In this document: positions 58,084 through 64,000 of the stretch, piece after piece | How the letters are laid out: the number at the start of each line of letters is the position of its first letter | How positions within the stretch are numbered: the stretch's first letter is position 1 | NCBI RefSeq assembly: GCF_001411555.2 | Contig: NC_049907.1 | Span: 8,130,243-8,194,242 of the forward strand | Reading direction: 5' to 3' | Length of the DNA: 64,000 bases | From: Juglans regia | Taxonomy: Eukaryota > Streptophyta > Magnoliopsida > Fagales > Juglandaceae | Notes under the pieces: model-generated | Databases searched by the model: none | Told to the model about the DNA's origin: nothing | Seen by the model: the letters and a program-made list of their open reading frames with translations, nothing else | Made by a program: the position numbers and the translations under genes

Positions 58084-58572
58084 GGGTTTTCTATTTCGAT
58101 TTACCTAGACTTGTTGTTTCTCTATAAATAGAACATAGTCCACGAAAATCACACTTCTTTGGCATCATAGACATTTTTGTCTTGGTTCTTTAAGAGAGGA
58201 GAAAAGGTAGAAGCTCATGGTTGAGTTGTCTCTATCAAAATAGAGAAACATTTCCAGGATAGTAGATCTATATTAGGAGATTTTGGTGAAACATGCCCTA
58301 TACTTTGTGGTACCTATGTTCAAGGAATCAGGACGCTATGCAATTGTTTTTTTTTTTTTTTTTGAGAAATATCCCTTCTCATATGGCTTAATTGGTGTCA
58401 TCTTTGAATTTTTTAGATTATTTAGAATTTAAAAATATTATTTTTATCATAAAATACGTTATAAATTTAAAAAAATGTATTTAAAAAACTTGGCATGAGT
58501 AGCCACCACGAGGCGGCCACATGTTTTTTGGTTGATGTTGATTAAGAAAATAATTAACAATATTAGAACTTT
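58081..58572. other. Intergenic, no gene seen
   Basis: Sequence between the Helitron and the CACTA end. T run at 58350-58363. No coding content recognised. Confidence 0.45.
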
Positions 58573-58951
58573 CACTACAAGAAATATAGGATTTTCCCAC
58601 GATTTTTATATTCCATGACTACTGCTAGTGGGAAATAGTAGACTTATGGCACAAAACGCCCCTGTCGCAATAAGTTTTGTCATATATGACGAGATTTCGT
58701 GCATCTTTCATTTGAACTCCAACAGTAGCAACTGCCGAAGGATCGTCTAAGCGCCACCAAAGGATAGATGTTGAATTCCAGCAGCTGCAACCGCCGAACG
58801 TCGTCGACTCCTACAATCGCTACCGTAGCCACTCCATTTTTTCTTTTTCTGTCTTTTTTATTTTTATTTTTATTTTTTTTCTGGTCTGTTGATTCCATTT
58901 TCTATGATGGCATTCACAGAGTCTGAGAGATCACAAGCATGGGTGGGTTTC
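58573..58951. mobile_element. CACTA (EnSpm) transposon left end
   Basis: CACTACAAGAAATATAGG at 58573 is the classic plant CACTA terminus, followed by GC-richer subterminal sequence. The other end is not visible; LINE C begins at 58952, so it probably inserted into this element. No transposase within the visible part. Confidence 0.65.
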
Positions 58952-59059
58952 TTTTTTTTTTATATATAATGAAATACTTCTGCATACATGCATAGAGAAA
59001 GTATTCAAATACATAATACACCAAACAAGGTGAAAGAGACAAACAAAATAAAACAACAA

Positions 59060-62000
59060 CTAGGGAAGGACACGCCCTGCATCCACTTCAAGTCTACTTC
59101 GAAGAAAATCTGGAGGATCATTCCACCACTGCAGCGTATCATCCACAAACTTTGCTTGACGAGCTAGAATATGTGCAGCCTCGTTACCATGTCTTCCCAC
59201 ATGCAGAACTTCAAAAGACGCAAAAGTGAACAGCATCTTCTTCACCTCATGGATTAAAATACTGCACCTATCCAAAATCTCCCCCCTTGAACATATAGCT
59301 TCCATCACAGCAAGTGAATCCCCTTCTAAAATCAGATGAGAAATACCCAAGTGAGAAATTAATTGCAAACCCCTAAGTGCTGCAAGCGCTTCTATATCTT
59401 CTACCTCATGAATACCCAACTCCCTTCTAGACATTGCCAAAACCATGCAACCCTTTTCATCCCGCAGTACAGTACCCACCCCAGAACAATTCAAGGCCTT
59501 AAAAATGACTCCATCTACATTCAGTTTAAAAGACCCACATGGTGGAGGTAACCAGCACAAAGTTGAAATCTGATTATGAACTTTAACATGCTGTCGAAGT
59601 AACTGATAGTTCTCAACATAATCAAGACAATTACCCACCACAACACACACATCAAGAGTACTGGTTTGCTGGAAAAACATCAGGTTACGAAATTTCCACA
59701 CACCCCAAGCAATTATCAAGAATCGAGTCAAAATAATATGATCATTAAGGCGTATAACTGCTTTAACAGTAGTGACAAACCTAGAATAGCCAAATATCAA
59801 CCTCAAATCTCTTCCAAAATACATTTCCCACATTCTAAGAAAATAAGGACACTGACAGAGAATATGGGAAACATCTTCACAAGCATCATGGCAAAAAACA
59901 CAAGTAGAAGAACCCAGAACATGCCTCTGAAATAAGAGCTTTTTAGTGGGCAAACTATCCTTACAAGCTCTCCATATAAAATTTTTAATCTTATTTGGAA
60001 GCTGTAAGTTCCACAAAACCTTCCAAAAAGAACAAGGGTGATCTTGATTACTAGAACCATTCCCCAAAGCAGATTTCAAATTAAGGGCAAGATGATAAGC
60101 TGACTTCACAGAAAAAATTCCAGATCTAGTGCCACTCCACACTAATTTATCAACACCCCAATGTAGGAATAAATGAGTTTTAAGAATAGTTTGAGCCTCA
60201 AAAGGAAGAAATACCTGTTTGACCAAATCTAAATTCCACCAACTAGGAGTAGAGGGATCCATTAAATCAGCTACACAAGCATCCTCAGCAAGGGTATTGC
60301 ATCTAGTAACAACATGTTTGGAATTCAAGTCAGTAAGCCAATTATCTCCCCAAATCTTGATGTTATCACCCTTACCAATACGCCATAAACTCTCCGCTTT
60401 GATAACAGGTTTTGCTTCAAAAATGCTACGCACACATATGACGGCTTTGAGCCAAGCATCGAAGATAGAAAATCAGTATTAGGAAAATACTTTGCTTTAA
60501 AAACTGAAGCAAAAAGAGACCCTTGTGATTGAAGTAAGCGCCAACCTTGCCTTGCCAATAATGAGATATTAAAAACTTCTAAATCCCGAAATCCCAGTCC
60601 ACCCATAAATTTGGACTGACACATTTTTCGCCAATTCAGCCAATGTATCCTTTTTTCTTGACCTCTTTGACCCCACCAAAACCTTGCAATCATCCCCTCA
60701 AGTTCTTTACAGAAACCCCTTGGAATCTTGAAGCAGCTCATTGCGTAAGTGGGAATAGCTTGAACTACCGCTTTGATCAACAGCTCACGGCCAGCTTGTG
60801 ACAATAATTTTTCTTTCCACCCTTGTAACTTTGCCCAAACTCTGTCCTTAATTACTTTAAAAGTCTGATAATGTGATTTTCCCACAAAAGAAGGAAGCCC
60901 AAGATATTTAGCATGGTGCTGAATATCTTGAACCCCCCACACATCTTTAATAGCACTTATCACACTTGGCTTTGTATTGCGGCTGAAAAGCAATTCTGTT
61001 TTACCCATATTTAACTGCTGACCCGATGCCACACCATAACAACATATCAAATTTTTAAGATGCTGATTTTCTGAAACAGATGCTTGAAAGAAAATGATAC
61101 TATCATCCACAAAGAACAAGTGACTGACTCGAGGAGCATTATGACACACACTAACACCCTTTGGAAGATGCTGCTCTTCAGCTTGCTTCAATAATAAAGA
61201 AAGTGCCTCCGCACATAAAACAAACAAATAGGGAGAGAGGGGACACCCTTGACGTAGACCACGGGTGGGCTTAATAGGCTGGGTGGTAACCCCATTCACA
61301 GTAACTTTATACGAAACTGTAGTAATGCACATCATGATTAAGCAAATAAATTGGGAATTAAAACCCATACGCAGCATTAGTTTTTCTAAAAAAACCCATT
61401 CAACTCTATCATAGGCTTTACTCATGTCTAATTTAATAGACATATAACCCTTCCTCCCCCTCTTCCTCCTTCTAATAGCATCCACAGTTTCAAAGGCCAC
61501 TAAAACATTGTCAGTAATCAACCTTCCAGGAACAAAAGCTGATTGGTTCTTAGAAATACCTCCAGGTAAAGCTAATTTCAGCCTATTAGCTAAAACCTTT
61601 GCAATGACCTTGTAAATCACATTGCACAAACTAATCAGTCGAAAATCCTTCAAATACTCAGGCTGTTTGGTCTTTGGAATCAAAACAATATTTGTAAGGT
61701 TTAAATCAGAAGGCATAACTCCTGAAACCAGTACTTGTAAAACAGAATTAATAACAGTATCACCCACCAAGTGCCAATATTTTTGGAAAAATAAAGGAGG
61801 CATACCATCCGGACCCGGAGCTTTCAATGGTTGCATTTGAAACAAGGCTCCCCTTATCTCGGACGCTGTGAACTCATGCACTAGATCGCCATTCACAGAA
61901 TCAGAATTACAAGGCTGAACAACCTGTAAGACTGCATCAAAATCAAAAGGATTAGAGGTACAAAACAAGTTTGAGAAATAGCCATGTACCATTGGAAGCA

Positions 62001-63163
62001 TTTCAGATCCTTCATGCAATACACCCACATCATTCCTTAGCCTGGGGATAAAATTACGTTGCTGCCTTTGAGAAGCCTTAAAATGGAAATACTTAGTGTT
62101 TTGATCCCCCTCTACCAACCATTGCACACGAGATCTTTGTTTCCACATCAATTCTTCCTTCTCCAATAAATAATTAATGTCATTTTTAACACACCTTATC
62201 TCATGTGATGGGTAGGATGAACAAGAAATACTCTGTAATTGTTCCAACTCCCTTCTCTTCATAGACAACTTCTGTCTAACATTGCCAAAACACTCCTTAC
62301 TCCATTCAGTCAAATTATAACGACAATGCTTTATTTTGTCAATCAAGGAAGCATCAGATTCTATCGACCAAGCATTAGCAATAGCTTCCTCACAACCCCT
62401 TGCACCCACCCACATTGATTCAAACTTAAACGAACGAGACTTCCTGGAGATATTTTGCGTAGAAACATCCGTACTCAAGACCAAACAACTATGGTCTGAG
62501 ACTGGTGTAATAATATTACAGACTCTACTAGTGGGAAATAATTCAAGCCATTCCACATTACTAGCAAATCTGTCCAACCTCTCATGAATAAGAGCATATC
62601 CCTCCCTCATATTACACCATGTGTACAAAGACCCTACAGTATCCATGCTGCGTAATTGACAATAATCCAAAGCATCACGAAAACCTCTCATCTGGCTAGC
62701 AGGTCTCTCCCTACCCCCGAATTTCTCAGACCTTTCCAAAATCTTGTTAAAGTCACCACAACACAACCATGGCCCATCAAATCGATCTTTCAATAGATGT
62801 AACAAATCCCAAGTATCCCTTCTAAGATTTACTTCCGGATGCCCATAAATTGCAGACAAATGCCAAGAAACACCAGAAATTGGGTCCGAAACAAAAGCAT
62901 CAAAATGAAATTGAGAATAAGACTGTAAAACTAAATTTACTTCCTGTCGCCAGAAGAGACAATCCACCCGAACGACCAATGCTGCCCACTGTTAAGAAGC
63001 AAGAAAACCCCAACTGTACCTTAAGGAGTTCCATGCGAGAATGGCTAGATCGCGTCTCCATAATGAAGACGACATCGGGATCTTCCCTCCGAACAAGATC
63101 TCGAAGGGTTCGAACTCCCCGAGGGTTCCCAAGCCCTCGGGAGTTCCAACTCATGATTTTCAT
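59060..63163 (-). pseudogene. LINE C ORF2 (endonuclease, RT, zf-RVT, RNase H) with two frameshifts
   Basis: It makes the enzymes for target-primed retrotransposition. ATG at 63163 begins MKIMSWNSRGLGNPRG. Endonuclease residues are visible: N in SWNSRG, E in METR, GDFN near 62745, and SDHS near 62490. RT: APGPDGMPP near 61815, LVLIPK, SIKLDMSKAYDRVEW near 61420, RQGCPLSPYLF near 61240, and an intact active-site LFFVDDSIIF near 61110. zf-RVT follows, from a WGDNWLT motif near 60335 through CHDACEDVSHILCQCPY near 59880. RNase H: NVDG near 59525, EDIEALAALRGL near 59390, EGDS near 59315, NEAAHILAR near 59185. The first frameshift is near 62975, inside the endonuclease (looks like two bases lost). 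The second is near 60433, inside or just before zf-RVT (looks like one base lost). The ORF is about 1,340 codons. Confidence 0.85.
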
Positions 63164-63189
63164 GAGTAACGACGGGGCTGGATCTCAGC

Positions 63190-64000
63190 CTACGCCGATG
63201 AGATAGGGACCTCCACCAGAGAATCATCTTCTCTTGATTTCTGCTTCTTCACCTGGGTTAGACCACCCGAATCAACAAAAGCCTTCGCATTCAACTGTCT
63301 TTTAGAAGGAGTCAAGTGGAAACGAGACACTCGCGCACTAGAGGCACGGTCCGCCCTTGATTGTCGCTGGTTCTCCTTACTAGAAGATGAAGACGCTGCT
63401 GCAAGAAGATTATCCTTCAAATGCACAAAAGGCATATGAGTTAATTTTGAAATGGGCCCCTGGTCCATACGAGGCTGATCCTCCTTCACAGCAAACAGTT
63501 GTTTAACCGACCCATTTCCAATAGTATACAGCAAATCATTGTCCGAAACCGTCAACGGTTTCAATGGCTTTTCGGTAACTGCCATTGGATCTTTCGCCAG
63601 CAAATTACTCCGATCATCATCTACGGGAATCGAGTTACCAGTACTTCCTTCAGTCGACAGACCCAAATAATTGTGTGCATGCATAGAAACGCTCCCCACC
63701 CGCATCCATGGACCGTAAGGAAATTCAGAATCTTCAGCATCACCTTTAATATTAATCCATTGCAGACAGTCGCGCTCCCCGTGTCCCAGTAGCCCACAAT
63801 AATAGCAAAATTGTGGTAACTTCTCAAACTTAAAACGGACCCATACATAATCATTTTCTCCCACAGCAACCCGTTTGCCACTTGGCAAAGGTTTACTTAT
63901 ATCCAAGGAAATACGCACACGAACATATTCCCCCCACCCCGGCCTCGTCTCAATGAGATCAACATCTTCAACATCACCCAGAGTTCCTGTTATCTTTCGA
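63190..64000 (-). CDS. LINE C ORF1, partial (zinc-knuckle nucleic-acid-binding protein)
   Basis: This is the RNA-binding partner of ORF2 in plant L1 elements. The frame is open from the window edge (..KITGTLGDVEDVDLIETRPG..) to a TAG at 63190, 270 codons including the stop. After the DUF4283-linked segment (WGEYVRVRISLDISKPLPSG) there is a CX2CX4HX4C knuckle, CYYCGLLGHGERDC, near 63770-63812, then FPYGPWMRV and a long Ser/Lys-rich tail ending in ..REDDSLVEVPISSA. No damage is visible in this part. The N-terminus lies outside the window. ORF2 starts 26 bp downstream, the usual dicistronic plan. Confidence 0.85.
   Translation of the reverse strand, partial: RKITGTLGDVEDVDLIETRPGWGEYVRVRISLDISKPLPSGKRVAVGENDYVWVRFKFEKLPQFCYYCGLLGHGERDCLQWINIKGDAEDSEFPYGPWMRVGSVSMHAHNYLGLSTEGSTGNSIPVDDDRSNLLAKDPMAVTEKPLKPLTVSDNDLLYTIGNGSVKQLFAVKEDQPRMDQGPISKLTHMPFVHLKDNLLAAASSSSSKENQRQSRADRASSARVSRFHLTPSKRQLNAKAFVDSGGLTQVKKQKSREDDSLVEVPISSA

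Larger units (their letters stand above)
58952..64000 (-). mobile_element. LINE C: nearly intact L1-type LINE, cut by the window edge
   Basis: Read on the - strand: ORF1 (open at the right edge), a 26-bp gap, ORF2 with endonuclease, RT, zf-RVT and RNase H, a 3' tail of about 100 bp and a poly(A) seen as the T run at 58952-58961. Only two frameshifts and no in-frame stops, far better preserved than LINEs A and B, so a recent insertion. Confidence 0.9.

Overview
This window looks like nuclear DNA of a woody eudicot. It is AT-rich with intron-split genes, spliceosomal GT-AG and one GC-AG boundary, and dense, mostly decayed transposable elements. The short 'GATGAGAT' inverted-repeat elements and the L1-type LINEs resemble what I recall from walnut/hickory-type Fagales genomes. 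That taxonomic guess is an inference.

Only two host genes are convincing. (1) A Qc-SNARE of the plant SYP7 family (SYP71-like), + strand, 15600-19406. It has nine coding exons giving 267 residues, one GC-AG intron and a 13-nt last coding exon behind a 1.4-kb intron that holds a short inverted-repeat transposon. (2) A plant WRC-domain protein, - strand, 31777-30385, with three coding exons and 309 residues. Both are continuous across every exon junction, so they look functional.

The rest is nested mobile DNA. At 2.6-13.2 kb the two halves of a PIF/Harbinger element (accessory protein on +, transposase on -) lie on either side of a degenerate LINE (LINE A, about 4.0-11.97 kb). LINE A has internal duplications and was itself hit by two smaller elements. 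At 21.5-22.5 kb a Tourist-like MITE contains a truncated LINE with a 12-bp target duplication. At 27-28.4 kb lie a GC-rich TIR element and a hAT-type element with a perfect 8-bp target duplication. At 39.4-51.6 kb a second LINE (LINE B) was entered twice: by a 2.4-kb solo LTR (target duplication ATATT) and by a 5.0-kb Gypsy element (target duplication AGTAT, tRNA-iMet-type primer site). At 53.5-58.05 kb there is a non-autonomous Helitron carrying two exons of an L-arabinokinase-like gene plus an old LINE tail. At 58.57 kb a CACTA transposon end is followed by a nearly intact LINE (LINE C, - strand) that runs off the right edge.

About half of the remaining space is AT-rich sequence with many short inverted-repeat elements and microsatellites, in which I see no genes. 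I saw no tRNA, rRNA or CRISPR features. The most interesting single object is the Helitron with captured, still intron-split, exons.
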